From assembly GCF_016904885.1 (NCBI RefSeq), contig NZ_JADWYI010000001.1, positions 1,612,001 to 1,676,000 of the forward strand: a DNA stretch of 64,000 bases, written 5' to 3'. The notes beneath the pieces are model-generated. The model was not told where the DNA came from. It made no database searches and worked only from the letters and a program-made list of their open reading frames with translations. Source of the DNA: Archangium primigenium (GTDB lineage: Bacteria; Myxococcota; Myxococcia; Myxococcales; Myxococcaceae). Of the stretch, positions 8,804-17,833 are shown piece after piece. Made by a program: the position numbers and the translations under genes. The stretch's first letter is position 1; each line of letters begins with the position of its first letter.

Positions 8804-10003
8804 ATGCGCCGTCTCGCCCCGGTATTGCTCGCAGCGTTCGCCCTCTTCTCCGCCGCGTGCGAGAAAAAGTCCCAACCCCAGCCCTCGGGGGAGGCGCCGG
8901 GCGGCCAGGCGGCCCAGCCAGGCACCACGGGCACGCCCCCCAGCTCGGACTCCTTGCTGCTGGGCGTGGTCACCAGCCTCACGGGCGCCCAGGCCACCTT
9001 CGGCGTTTCCACGCGCAACGGCGTGGAGATGGCCATCAAGGAGGCCAACGAGGCGGGTGGGGTGAAGGGCAAGAAGCTGTCGGTGCGGGTGTTCGACGAC
9101 CAGAGCAAGCCCGAGGAGGCCGCTCAGTCCGTCACGCGGCTCATCACCCAGGACAAGGTGCTGGTGATCCTCGGGGACGTGGCGTCCTCCAACTCGCTGG
9201 CCATGGCGGAGAAGGCGCAGGCGGCCGGGGTGCCGATGATCACCCCCGCGTCCACCAACCCCGCGGTCACGCAGAAGGGCGACTTCATCTTCCGCGTGTG
9301 CTTCATCGATCCCTTCCAGGGCTTCGTGATGGCGAAGTTCGCGCGCGAGAACCTCAAGCTGGATCGCGTGGCCATCCTCCAGGACAACAAGAGCGCCTAC
9401 TCCATCGGGCTCACCGAGGTGTTCACCGCCAAGTTCAAGGAGATGGGCGGCACGCTGCTGGCCACGGAGAGCTACTCCCAGGGCGACACGGACTTCCGCG
9501 CGCAGCTCACGAGCATCAAGAAGCTCAAGCCCCAGGGCATCTACGTGCCGGGCTACTACAACGACGTGGGCATCATCGCCCGCCAGGCGCGCGAGCTCGG
9601 GTTGACGGTGCCGATGATGGGCGGCGACGGCTGGGACTCGGAGAAGCTGTTCGAGCTGGCCGGTGACACGCTGGACGGCAGCTACTTCTCCAACCACTAC
9701 TCCCCGCAGAACCCCGATCCCCGCGTGAAGAACTTCATCGCCAACTACAAGGCGGCCTACAAGTCGGTGCCGGACGCCCTGGCGGCGCTCGGGTACGACG
9801 CGGCCCGCGTGGCGATCGCCGCGCTCGAGCGGAGCAAGGACCTGAGCGGTCCGGCCATCCGGGACGCCATCGCCCAGACGCAGGGCTTCGAGGGCGTGGC
9901 GGGGAAGATCTCGCTCGACGAGCAGCGCAACGCCGTGAAGTCCGCCGCCATCCTCAAGGTCGCCAACGGCACGACCGAGTTCGTCACCACGATCAATCCC
10001 TGA
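8804..10003 (+). CDS. livK: Branched-chain amino-acid ABC transporter substrate-binding lipoprotein
   Basis: The 399-residue product begins MRRLAPVLLAAFALFSAAC, a lipoprotein signal with lipobox SAAC. I prefer the ATG at 8804 because GAGG lies 9 bases upstream; an ATG at 8789 would add five residues. The mature protein is a type I periplasmic-binding fold (Peripla_BP_6): LLLGVVTSLTGAQATFG, then the Asp-Asp-Gln 'VFDDQSKPEEA' and 'GDVASSNSLAMAEKAQ' segments. It captures branched-chain amino acids or related ligands for LivHMGF. Its stop overlaps the next start (TGATG), so the operon is translationally coupled. Ligand specificity cannot be read directly. Confidence 0.92.
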   Translation: MRRLAPVLLAAFALFSAACEKKSQPQPSGEAPGGQAAQPGTTGTPPSSDSLLLGVVTSLTGAQATFGVSTRNGVEMAIKEANEAGGVKGKKLSVRVFDDQSKPEEAAQSVTRLITQDKVLVILGDVASSNSLAMAEKAQAAGVPMITPASTNPAVTQKGDFIFRVCFIDPFQGFVMAKFARENLKLDRVAILQDNKSAYSIGLTEVFTAKFKEMGGTLLATESYSQGDTDFRAQLTSIKKLKPQGIYVPGYYNDVGIIARQARELGLTVPMMGGDGWDSEKLFELAGDTLDGSYFSNHYSPQNPDPRVKNFIANYKAAYKSVPDALAALGYDAARVAIAALERSKDLSGPAIRDAIAQTQGFEGVAGKISLDEQRNAVKSAAILKVANGTTEFVTTINP

Positions 10004-10932
10004 TGTCCCAACTCCTCCAACATCTCATCAACGGCATCGCCTCGGGCACCATCTACGCGCTCATCGCGCTGGGCTACACGATGGTGTACGGCGTGCTCAA
10101 GCTCATCAACTTCGCCCATGGCGACGTGATGATGGTGGGCGTGTACATGGGCTACGCCACGGCCTTCGCGCTCGGGCGCGAGGCCCGGGGCTCGCTGGGC
10201 GGCGTGCTGCTCATCTTCCTGGTGGCCATGGGCGGCTGCGCGCTGCTCGGCTTCCTCATCGAGCGCTTCGCCTACCGGCCGCTGCGCGAGAAGCCCCGGC
10301 TCACGGCGCTCATCACCGCCATCGGCATCTCGTTCACGCTCTCCTACGGCTTCCAGCTCGACATCGGCTTCCTGCCGGGCTCGGCGCCCCGGGCGTTCCC
10401 GCAGATCATCAAGCCCGCGCAGTGGTTCACGCTCGGCGACCCCGAGTTCCCGGACGTGGTGCTGTGGAACTGGCAGGTCATCTCGCTGGTGGTGGCGGTG
10501 GGGCTGATGACGGGCCTGCAGTTCCTCGTCTACCGCACGCGCTTTGGCCGGGCGATGCGGGCGGTGTCCTTCGACCACCGCGTGGCGGCGCTGATGGGCA
10601 TTCCCACCGACCGGGTCATCTCGGTGACGTTCATGATCGGCAGCGCGCTGGCGGCGGGAGCGGGTCTGCTCTACGCCATCAAGGACACGTCCGTCAGTCC
10701 GCTGATGGGGCTGTACGTGGGCCTCAAGGCCTTCGTGGCGGCGGTCATCGGCGGCATCGGCAACGTGCCGGGCGCCATGGTGGGCGGGCTCTTGCTGGGT
10801 CTGGTGGAGGAGTTCGTGGTGGGCTACGCCGCGAGCACCTGGCGTGACGCGGTGGCCTTCGGCTTCCTCATCCTCGTGCTGCTCGTGCGTCCCGGGGGCC
10901 TGTTCGGCCGGGTCGCGGCGGAGAAGGTCTGA
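10003..10932 (+). CDS. livH: Branched-chain amino-acid ABC transporter permease LivH
   Basis: This 309-residue inner-membrane protein has eight or so hydrophobic helices and the LivH hallmarks GLIASGTIYALIALGYTMVYG-like N-terminus (here GIASGTIYALIALGYTM) and LINFAHGDVMM. The EAA-type coupling segment lies near residues 190-210 (DHRVAALMGIPTDRVIS). It pairs with LivM to form the translocation channel. Start and upstream stop overlap by one base, and livM follows after 8 bases. Confidence 0.95.
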   Translation: MSQLLQHLINGIASGTIYALIALGYTMVYGVLKLINFAHGDVMMVGVYMGYATAFALGREARGSLGGVLLIFLVAMGGCALLGFLIERFAYRPLREKPRLTALITAIGISFTLSYGFQLDIGFLPGSAPRAFPQIIKPAQWFTLGDPEFPDVVLWNWQVISLVVAVGLMTGLQFLVYRTRFGRAMRAVSFDHRVAALMGIPTDRVISVTFMIGSALAAGAGLLYAIKDTSVSPLMGLYVGLKAFVAAVIGGIGNVPGAMVGGLLLGLVEEFVVGYAASTWRDAVAFGFLILVLLVRPGGLFGRVAAEKV

Positions 10933-10940
10933 CGCCGCGC

Positions 10941-11993
10941 ATGGAAACCGCCGCCGTGCCAACCGCTTCCCGGGTGCCCGCCTCGCTGCGCGGCATCCTT
11001 CCCGTGGTGCTCGCCCTGCCGGTGCTCTTCGTGGCCGAGTGGGCGCTGCGCGACGCTCCCTTCGCCGTCTACCTGCTGTCCGTCATCGGGGTGAACATCA
11101 TCCTCGCGGTGAGCCTCAACATCGTGAACGGCATGACGGGCCAGTTCTCCATCGGCCACGCGGGCTTCATGGCGGTGGGGGCGTACCTCGCGGGCATCAC
11201 GTCGCTCACGCTCAAGGACGTGGCCATCTCCTTTCTGCCCGTGGCGGTGAGCGATCAGGTCTTCCTGCTCGTGTCCCTGCTGGTGGCGGGCCTGTGCGCG
11301 GCCCTGGCGGGCTTCCTCGTGGGCCTGCCCTCGCTGCGGCTGCGGGGGGACTACCTCGCCATCGTGACGCTCGGCTTCGGGGAGATCATCCGCGTGGCCG
11401 TGACGAACACCCAGGCCTTCGGCCGGGCGCTGGGCCTGAGCGGCATCCCCCAGACGTCCTCGGTGGCCATGGTGGGCTTCTGGGTGTTCCTGAGCGTGCT
11501 GGTGGCGCGCCGCATCGCGGGCTCCAGCCACGGCCGCAGCCTGTGGGCCATCCGCGAGGATGAGGTGGCCGCCGAGGCCATGGGCGTGAACACCACGGGC
11601 TACAAGGTGCGCGCCTTCGTGGTGTCCTCGTTCTTCGCGGGCGTGGCGGGCGGCCTGTTCGCCCACTTCGTGCCCATCATCAATCCGGGCTCCTTCACCT
11701 TCGTGAAGTCCATGGAGATCGTGGTCATGGTGGTGCTGGGCGGCCTGGGCTCCACCACGGGCGCCATCGTGGCCGCGGTGGTGCTCACGCTGCTGCCCGA
11801 GGGCCTGCGCTCGCTCTTCGGCGCGCTCGCGCCCGAGGGCAACCTGGCGCAGCAGGTGGATCAGATCCGCATGCCCGTCTACGGCCTGCTCCTGGTGGTG
11901 CTGATGCTGGCGCGTCCCCAGGGCCTGTTCGGGACGCGGGAGTTGTGGGAGGTCGTGCCGCGGTGGCTGACCCGTCGTCGGAAGGGGATGTGA
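10941..11993 (+). CDS. livM: Branched-chain amino-acid ABC transporter permease LivM
   Basis: This 350-residue, multi-helix membrane protein is the second channel subunit. Recognisable segments are SLNIVNGMTGQFSIGHAGFM near residue 55 and LRGDYLAIVTLGFGEIIR near residue 133, both conserved in LivM. The coupling segment AIREDEVAAEAMGVNT lies near residue 200. The N-terminus carries a polar 15-residue extension before the first helix. Its stop codon overlaps the livG start (TGATG). Confidence 0.95.
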   Translation: METAAVPTASRVPASLRGILPVVLALPVLFVAEWALRDAPFAVYLLSVIGVNIILAVSLNIVNGMTGQFSIGHAGFMAVGAYLAGITSLTLKDVAISFLPVAVSDQVFLLVSLLVAGLCAALAGFLVGLPSLRLRGDYLAIVTLGFGEIIRVAVTNTQAFGRALGLSGIPQTSSVAMVGFWVFLSVLVARRIAGSSHGRSLWAIREDEVAAEAMGVNTTGYKVRAFVVSSFFAGVAGGLFAHFVPIINPGSFTFVKSMEIVVMVVLGGLGSTTGAIVAAVVLTLLPEGLRSLFGALAPEGNLAQQVDQIRMPVYGLLLVVLMLARPQGLFGTRELWEVVPRWLTRRRKGM

Positions 11994-12844
11994 TGAGCGG
12001 GCCCCTGCTCGAAGCCGTGGGAGTGAGCATCCAGTTCGGAGGCCTCAAGGCGCTCTCGGACTTCAACCTCGCCATCCACGCGGGAGACCTCCAGGGCCTC
12101 ATCGGCCCCAATGGCGCGGGGAAGACGACCGCCTTCAACGTCCTCACCGGCGTGTACCAGGCCAGCCAGGGCGACGTGCGCGTGGGCGGACAGCGGGTGA
12201 ACGGCCGGCTGCCCCATCAGATCAACCACGCGGGCCTGGCGCGCACCTTCCAGAACATCCGCCTGTTCCGGGCCCTCACGGCCTTGGACAACGTGAAGGT
12301 GGCGTGCCGCGCGCAGACGGCGCTGAACGACGGGAGCGTGGGGCCTGGCGCGAAGTTGCGCGAGGCGCTGGGCAACTACCGCGACTGGTGGCGCGCCATG
12401 CTGCTCACGCCCGGCTTCATGGAGGAGGAGCGCGAGCTGACGCGCCAGGCGGAGCGTCTGCTCGAGGTCATGGGCCTGTCGCACCGCCGCGACGAGGAGG
12501 CGCGCAACCTGCCCTATGGCGAGCAGCGCCGCCTGGAGATCGCCCGCGCGCTGGGGACCCGGCCCCGGGTGCTGCTGCTGGACGAGCCGGCGGCGGGCAT
12601 GAACACGCGCGAGAAGGCGGACCTGATGGTGCTCATCCGCCGGCTGCGCGATGAGTTCCAACTGGGCATCCTGGTCATCGAGCACGACATGAAGCTCGTG
12701 ATGGGCATCTGCGAGAAGATCACGGTCCTGGATCACGGCGAGACGATCGCCCGGGGCGCGCCGGCCGAGGTCCGCGGCGATCGCAAGGTCATCGAGGCCT
12801 ACCTGGGTGACAGCTACCTGGAGTCCCACGGAGGCGCGGCGTGA
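11993..12844 (+). CDS. livG: Branched-chain amino-acid ABC transporter ATPase LivG
   Basis: The 283-residue ATPase starts at the ATG at 11993 that overlaps the livM stop. Walker A is GPNGAGKTT near residue 38, the signature motif is degenerate (LPYGEQRRLEIARAL), Walker B is VLLLDEPAAGM, and the switch His lies in VIEHDMKLVM. The insertion after the Q-loop and the YGEQRRLE signature are typical of LivG. It energises LivHM together with LivF, whose GTG start overlaps the livG stop. Confidence 0.95.
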   Translation: MSGPLLEAVGVSIQFGGLKALSDFNLAIHAGDLQGLIGPNGAGKTTAFNVLTGVYQASQGDVRVGGQRVNGRLPHQINHAGLARTFQNIRLFRALTALDNVKVACRAQTALNDGSVGPGAKLREALGNYRDWWRAMLLTPGFMEEERELTRQAERLLEVMGLSHRRDEEARNLPYGEQRRLEIARALGTRPRVLLLDEPAAGMNTREKADLMVLIRRLRDEFQLGILVIEHDMKLVMGICEKITVLDHGETIARGAPAEVRGDRKVIEAYLGDSYLESHGGAA

Positions 12845-13596
12845 GCGAGGAGCGGGTGAAGTTGCTGGGCGAGCGCCGGGCGTTTCCGCCCCTGCTGTCG
12901 GTGGAGGGCGTGAAGGTGTCCTATGGCGCCATCCAGGCGCTGCGGGGCGTGACGCTCACGGTGGGGCAGGGCGAGGTGGTGGCGCTCATCGGCGCGAACG
13001 GCGCGGGCAAGACGAGCACCCTGCGCGCGGTGAGCGGCATGCTCAAGCCGGTGGGCGGGCGCATCACCTTCAAGGGCGAGGACATCACCGGCGCCAAGGC
13101 GCACCAGCTGGTGCCGCGCGGCATGGCGCACGCGCCCGAGGGCCGCGGCGTGTTCCCCAACCTCACGGTGCTGGAGAACCTGGAGCTCGGGGCGTACCTG
13201 CGCCGCGACACCGAGGCCATCGCCGCGGACCTGGAGAAGAGCTACGTGCTCTTTCCGCGCCTCAAGGACCGGCGCAAGCAGCTCGCGGGGACGCTGTCCG
13301 GCGGCGAGCAGCAGATGCTGGCCATCGCCCGCGCCCTGCTCAGCCGCCCCACGCTGCTCCTCTTGGACGAGCCCTCGCTGGGCCTCGCGCCCCAGGTGAC
13401 GGAGACCATCTTCCGCAACCTGCGCGACGTGAGCGCCTCGGGGGTGAGCATCCTGCTGGTGGAGCAGAACGCGCACCTGGCGCTCAACTTCGCCCACTAC
13501 GGCTACGTGCTGGAGACGGGCGAGGTGGTGATGGCGGGCGCGGGCAAGGCGCTCCTGGAGAGCCCGGAGATCCGCAAGGCGTACTTGGGCGAGTAG
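12841..13596 (+). CDS. livF: Branched-chain amino-acid ABC transporter ATPase LivF
   Basis: The 251-residue product begins at a GTG that shares four bases with the livG stop. Walker A is GANGAGKTS, the signature is LSGGEQQMLAIARAL, Walker B is LLLLDEPSLGL, and APEGRGVFPNLTVLENL is the usual LivF Q-loop region. About 14 extra residues precede the core domain compared with E. coli LivF. It is the last gene of the liv operon; the next gene converges on it 16 bases later. Confidence 0.95.
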   Translation: MSEERVKLLGERRAFPPLLSVEGVKVSYGAIQALRGVTLTVGQGEVVALIGANGAGKTSTLRAVSGMLKPVGGRITFKGEDITGAKAHQLVPRGMAHAPEGRGVFPNLTVLENLELGAYLRRDTEAIAADLEKSYVLFPRLKDRRKQLAGTLSGGEQQMLAIARALLSRPTLLLLDEPSLGLAPQVTETIFRNLRDVSASGVSILLVEQNAHLALNFAHYGYVLETGEVVMAGAGKALLESPEIRKAYLGE

Positions 13597-13612
13597 CGCG
13601 CCCGCGCGCCGC

Positions 13613-14629
13613 TCAGGGCAGCACGCCGGACACGCTCACGCCCCCGGGCCCCACGGACACCCCGGAGAGGCCCGGCGTGGCCGCGCGCGGACGATCCGTG
13701 AACCACAGGTAGGCGCCCGTGCCGATCAGCACCGCGCCCGCCGCCGCGCCGATGCCGGCGAACGTGCGCTTGCGCGAGGCCTCCTCACGCAGCGCGAGGA
13801 CGGAGCCCACCTCGGTGACGAGCGGATAGCCGTTGTTGGCGAAGGGCAGGTTGGACTGCCGCATCGCCTGGTCTCCGCTGAGGGCCAGGTAGCCCGCGAT
13901 CCCCATGGCCACGAGGCCCACGCCCGCGGCGGAGTAGGCGACGGGGGTCTTCCACGACTGGCCGAGCAAGGGCGAGCGCTCCCGCGGCGCGGGGGGAGTG
14001 GCCGTGAGGACGGCGTCGGGAGCGGGCGCCGCGCTCGGGGCGTCGGACGGCGGCGTCGAGGCCACGGCGGGAGGCGCGGGCGGCGGGATCGGCGTGGGCT
14101 CGGGCGCGGCCGTGACGGACTTCGCGGGAAGCAGGTTGAGCTGATCCTTCAGCCGGGCGAGCGCCGTGCGCAGCAGCTCGTCCTGGGACTGCCCGCGGTT
14201 GCGCAACTGGATGCTCTTCTGGTCGATGACCTCGCCCTCGGCGCCCACCACGAGCCCGGAGACGCGGGTGACTTGTCCGGGCGTGATGGTGATGAGCACC
14301 GCGCGCGCGGCCTGGGTGGCCGTGGCCAGTCGCGCCAGGCACTCATTCGTCTTCTTGGCGGCGGGAGGCGCGCACGTCTTGCGCGGCTCCTTGTCGAGGA
14401 AGGCGGTGACCTGCTCGTCGGGCACGCGCCGGACGTTCGCCGGGACGAGCACCGTGGTGCAGGCGAGCTGGTGGCCGCGCACCTGCTCCGGGTTCTTCTC
14501 GCCCACGATGACGCAGGGATGCAGGGCGAGCTGCGGCGCGGCCTCCTCGGCGGCCAGTGCCCGCTGCGCGGGAGCGAGCCACAACGCGAGCGACAGCAGG
14601 AGCGTGGACCAGCGGGCGCGCGGCTTCAT
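13613..14629 (-). CDS. Exported protein with two C-terminal membrane segments (hypothetical)
   Basis: The 338-residue protein opens with a Sec signal peptide (RWSTLLLSLALWLAPAQRALA). Residues 28-165 form a domain with several Cys residues (HPCVIVG, HQLACTTV, KTCAPP, NECLARL). A Pro/Ala/Thr-rich linker follows at about 165-220, then two membrane helices near 230-250 and 290-310 joined by a short loop. The architecture resembles myxobacterial envelope proteins in which a periplasmic domain is anchored by C-terminal helices. I do not recognise the N-terminal domain and assign no function. AGGAG lies upstream of the ATG. Confidence 0.75.
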   Translation of the reverse strand: MKPRARWSTLLLSLALWLAPAQRALAAEEAAPQLALHPCVIVGEKNPEQVRGHQLACTTVLVPANVRRVPDEQVTAFLDKEPRKTCAPPAAKKTNECLARLATATQAARAVLITITPGQVTRVSGLVVGAEGEVIDQKSIQLRNRGQSQDELLRTALARLKDQLNLLPAKSVTAAPEPTPIPPPAPPAVASTPPSDAPSAAPAPDAVLTATPPAPRERSPLLGQSWKTPVAYSAAGVGLVAMGIAGYLALSGDQAMRQSNLPFANNGYPLVTEVGSVLALREEASRKRTFAGIGAAAGAVLIGTGAYLWFTDRPRAATPGLSGVSVGPGGVSVSGVLP

Positions 14630-14775
14630 CGAAGAGACTCCTCTTTTCAGTAGGTCGAGAGGTGCACGGAATCAGGTCATCTCAGAGGGACGCCCGGGAC
14701 GCAACCTTCCGCGACTGGAAGGCCCATGCTATCCACCGGTGTTGGACCGTCAAAAGGTTTGGAGAGGTGACTGTG

Positions 14776-16920
14776 ATGCTGCGCAAGGTCCTCGGATGGC
14801 TGTTGCTGGGGGTACTCTCCGCGTGCACCCAGCCGGAGGGCGGGTGCGAGTCGAACGCTCAGTGCTTGCTGGGCGCGACCTGTGAACAACGCATCTGCTC
14901 CTTCTCGGCGGAGGCGCCTCCCGAGACATGCCAGCCCGCCTGCGCGTCTTACGAGGCCTGCTCGGCGCGGGCTCGCCAGTGTGAGGCCCGGTACTCGGGA
15001 CTGACGCTGTCCCCTGAGGACGGCACCCTGCTGGGCGGCGGTGAGCGCGTCATCGAGGCGCGCCTGGAGGTGGCCAGCGGCTTCAACGCGGTCTATCCGG
15101 AGACGCTGGTGTTCACCGTGGCCGCGGAAGATGGGAGCGCCGCCGTCGAACTGACGGGCGTGGAGCGTGAGGGCGGCGTCTATACCGTCCGCTGGACGCC
15201 CCCCTCGGATGGGTCCTTCCGCGTGACGGTGGCCTATCCGGAAGCGGGCGGCCCGAGCCAGGCGGCCCTCCTGACGGTGGATACGACCGGGCCGGTCTTC
15301 ACGGTCACCGTGCCGGCTCCCGAGGTGGGCAGCGCGGATGGCGGTACGACGTTCACGGATCCGGACGTGGCCTACGCGAGCGCGTGGAAGCGGGATCAGA
15401 TCCTGCCCGTGCAGATCCGCACGGACGAGCCGCATCTGGATTCGAGCCAGTTGAGGGTGTCACTCAAGGGCACGGATGGAGCGGCCACGACGCCCGTGGA
15501 GGTGGTGCCCTTCACGACCGATTGCGATGCCAGGTTCTGCGGCACGGCCCGGTTGAAGCTCTGGGAGCCCACGTTCAACACGTTCCGAGGCTCGATGCCC
15601 ATCGTGGTGCAAGGGCGGGACACCGTGGGCAACGAGGGCTCTAGCAACCCCGCGGAGCCCAAGGTGGCGGTGACCCGGTGGAAGTGGGTGTTTGATGCGC
15701 AAGGCACGATCAGAACAACGCCTGCGATTGGTCAATCAGGATTTGTCTATCTCGGAATGTCTACCGGCCCGAGCGGAAGGGTGTTTGGCCTCAAGGCGGA
15801 CGGTCGAAAGTCTTGGGAGACGTCGTTGGGCGCCGTCGAGGGCGGAATCGCCGTCGGCGCCAACAATGCAGGCGCTGAGCTTGTCTACGTGGGGGCGAGA
15901 ACGAGCAGTGGTGCGTCGCTCTACGCCTTGCGCGGAAATGACGGCAGCACGCTCAAGAAGTGCCCGGAAACCGGAGGCGGGGTCTTCGGGACGGGCACCC
16001 TGATTGGCGGAATCGGAGTGGGCGCACTGGGTGCTTCGTCTATCGAGACGGCGGTCACGATCTATAACGGCACCGACAGTTCGGCGGGTGATCCGAGCAA
16101 CATCGTCAGTGTGGACTCCAGTGGTGCCTGCTACTCCTCTGGAGTGACTTCTGGTGATGCAATCGGCTCCGTGGTGCAAGACGGGCCTGTTGCCATTCGG
16201 GGAAAAGACCTGTTCTACCCGTCATCGGGCGACACGGGCGCGAAACTGGCCAGTTATGTGTATGGAGCCGCTACGCCGAGCGCCAACTGGCCCGTGGGAC
16301 TGTCCTACATTCCGCGAAGTCTGGCGCTCGTCGGAACCAACGTGTTCGCTTCGACCGCGAGTACGGACTCGATCAGGGGTGGGGTTCTGCGGATCCCTCA
16401 GTCTGGCGGGGAGTCCAATGTGACTCCTGTCTACCCGGCGGGGACGGCCTTGGACGCCAGGGTCTACGGGCTGGCCGTGGGTGGGAACGACGAACTCTTT
16501 TTCGGAACGCAGGCGGTCAGTTCGCTGACGTTCACGCGAGTGCCTCCCGAGGGTCTTTCGAAGAGTGAAACGAGCACGGTGAACGTGCGGGCCTCGCCGG
16601 TGGTGGGAACCCGGGCGGTCTACTCCGCGTCCACGGGTGGCGTCGTCGACGCGCGCGCGAAGGACTCGCTCTCGCTGATCTGGCAACTGGCGCCAGGGGT
16701 GGGGACCGTGAACTCCTCGCCCACGCTGGACTGCTCGCGGGATGCCTCGGGCGCGGCGATCCCCGGGGCTCCCGGCGTCCTCTACGTCCCCGCGGGCGGC
16801 AAGCTCCATGCCTTCGTCGTGGACGGCGCGGGCCTGGACTCCTCGGCCAAATGGCCCAAGTACCAACACGACGCTCGCAACACCGGCAATCCGGACACGG
16901 TCATCCCTCCGTGTCCTTGA
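14776..16920 (+). CDS. Large lipoprotein: Cys-rich and Ig-like N-terminus, beta-propeller C-terminus
   Basis: The start is the ATG at 14776 behind a GGAGAGG site; it gives 714 residues with lipobox VLSAC. Residues 17-75 are Cys-rich (paired C-x5-C spacing), like the small disulfide modules of myxobacterial surface proteins. Residues 75-300 hold Ig-like repeats (e.g. LSPEDGTLLGGGERVIEA). From about residue 305 there are repeated W-x-F-D-A-x-G and 'VYLGMSTGPSGRVFGLKADG' blades of a PQQ-type beta-propeller. The DNA for the propeller (about 15,690-16,620) is noticeably less GC-rich than its surroundings. A surface adhesion or scaffold role is an inference. Confidence 0.8.
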   Translation: MLRKVLGWLLLGVLSACTQPEGGCESNAQCLLGATCEQRICSFSAEAPPETCQPACASYEACSARARQCEARYSGLTLSPEDGTLLGGGERVIEARLEVASGFNAVYPETLVFTVAAEDGSAAVELTGVEREGGVYTVRWTPPSDGSFRVTVAYPEAGGPSQAALLTVDTTGPVFTVTVPAPEVGSADGGTTFTDPDVAYASAWKRDQILPVQIRTDEPHLDSSQLRVSLKGTDGAATTPVEVVPFTTDCDARFCGTARLKLWEPTFNTFRGSMPIVVQGRDTVGNEGSSNPAEPKVAVTRWKWVFDAQGTIRTTPAIGQSGFVYLGMSTGPSGRVFGLKADGRKSWETSLGAVEGGIAVGANNAGAELVYVGARTSSGASLYALRGNDGSTLKKCPETGGGVFGTGTLIGGIGVGALGASSIETAVTIYNGTDSSAGDPSNIVSVDSSGACYSSGVTSGDAIGSVVQDGPVAIRGKDLFYPSSGDTGAKLASYVYGAATPSANWPVGLSYIPRSLALVGTNVFASTASTDSIRGGVLRIPQSGGESNVTPVYPAGTALDARVYGLAVGGNDELFFGTQAVSSLTFTRVPPEGLSKSETSTVNVRASPVVGTRAVYSASTGGVVDARAKDSLSLIWQLAPGVGTVNSSPTLDCSRDASGAAIPGAPGVLYVPAGGKLHAFVVDGAGLDSSAKWPKYQHDARNTGNPDTVIPPCP

Positions 16921-17043
16921 TGCACGAGGACCTCGCTCCTCGCGCCGCAGTTCCCGACACGTCGAACGCAGTGAACGGAGGCGGGAGCCGTCAGGGTGCC
17001 GTCTCCGGCAGTACCTTCCTTCCACAACATTGGAGCCTCACGC

Positions 17044-17781
17044 ATGTCTCCCCTGTCTCGGCTGTTCGTTGCCATCGCCACGCTGTCCCTCGTGGGTCTC
17101 GCCTGCGCGACCTCGGGCTCGGCCTCCAACGCCTCGTCCTCCGTCGAGGAGGTCGCCAATGAGGGCGCTTCCGAGGACACCAAGACCCCCACGCCCCTGC
17201 AGAAGCTGACGGCGCCCGAGGGCTTCACCGTCCTCTTCCCGGGCACGCCCGAGGCCCAGCGCAGCAAGGTGGCAGTCCCCGGTGGCGAGGTGTCCACCGC
17301 CGCCTGGTCCGCCGACGTCGAGGGCGTCCTCTTCTCCGTGAGCACGCTCGACTACCCGGAGTCCGTGGTCGCCGCCCGTCCCGCCTCGGACTTCTTCGCC
17401 GGCGGCAAGGCGCAGCTCGTCAGCAAGCTCAATGGCACCATCAAGTCCGAGGAGAACATCACCCTCCAGGGCTACCCCGGCCAGGCCCTCACCATCTCCT
17501 CCGACTCCGGTGAGGTCCGCGCGCGCAACTACCTCGTCGGCGCCCGGCTCTACACCCTGCTCACCCGCTACAACCCGAGCGTCGGTGCCCCCCAGGTGGA
17601 CGAGTTCCTCGGCTCGCTCGAGCTGATCAACCCGCCCCCCGCCATCACCCCGGTTCCCCGCTCCACCCCGGGCGCGGACGCGGGCACGGCCGGTGACGGT
17701 GGCACCTCGTCCCCCGACGCGGGCTCGTCCGACGCGGGCACGCCCGGCGCGGACGCGGGCACTGCCCGTCCCCGGAAGTAG
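17044..17781 (+). CDS. Small lipoprotein with Asp/Ala/Gly tail (hypothetical)
   Basis: The start at 17044 gives 245 residues beginning MSPLSRLFVAIATLSLVGLAC, a lipoprotein signal with lipobox GLAC. Residues 55-190 are a compact alpha/beta domain starting FTVLFPGTPEAQRSKV, similar in style to exported proteins of unknown function that begin with a 'F-x-V-x-FPG-x-P' motif. The last 40 residues are a low-complexity tail of repeated DAGT/DAGS units. No catalytic residues stand out. A strong hairpin follows the stop codon. Function unknown. Confidence 0.75.
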   Translation: MSPLSRLFVAIATLSLVGLACATSGSASNASSSVEEVANEGASEDTKTPTPLQKLTAPEGFTVLFPGTPEAQRSKVAVPGGEVSTAAWSADVEGVLFSVSTLDYPESVVAARPASDFFAGGKAQLVSKLNGTIKSEENITLQGYPGQALTISSDSGEVRARNYLVGARLYTLLTRYNPSVGAPQVDEFLGSLELINPPPAITPVPRSTPGADAGTAGDGGTSSPDAGSSDAGTPGADAGTARPRK

Positions 17782-17789
17782 TCGGTCTC

Positions 17790-17824
17790 CGAGGACTCGC
17801 GTGACTCCGGTCCGCGAGTCCTCG
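17790..17824. terminator. Bidirectional terminator
   Basis: CGAGGACTCGCG at 17790-17801 and CGCGAGTCCTCG at 17813-17824 form a perfect 12-bp stem with an 11-base loop. It lies between the stop codons of two convergent genes (17781 on plus, 17834 on minus). No long T tract follows on either side. Confidence 0.7.
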
Positions 17825-17833
17825 TCCTGTGCC

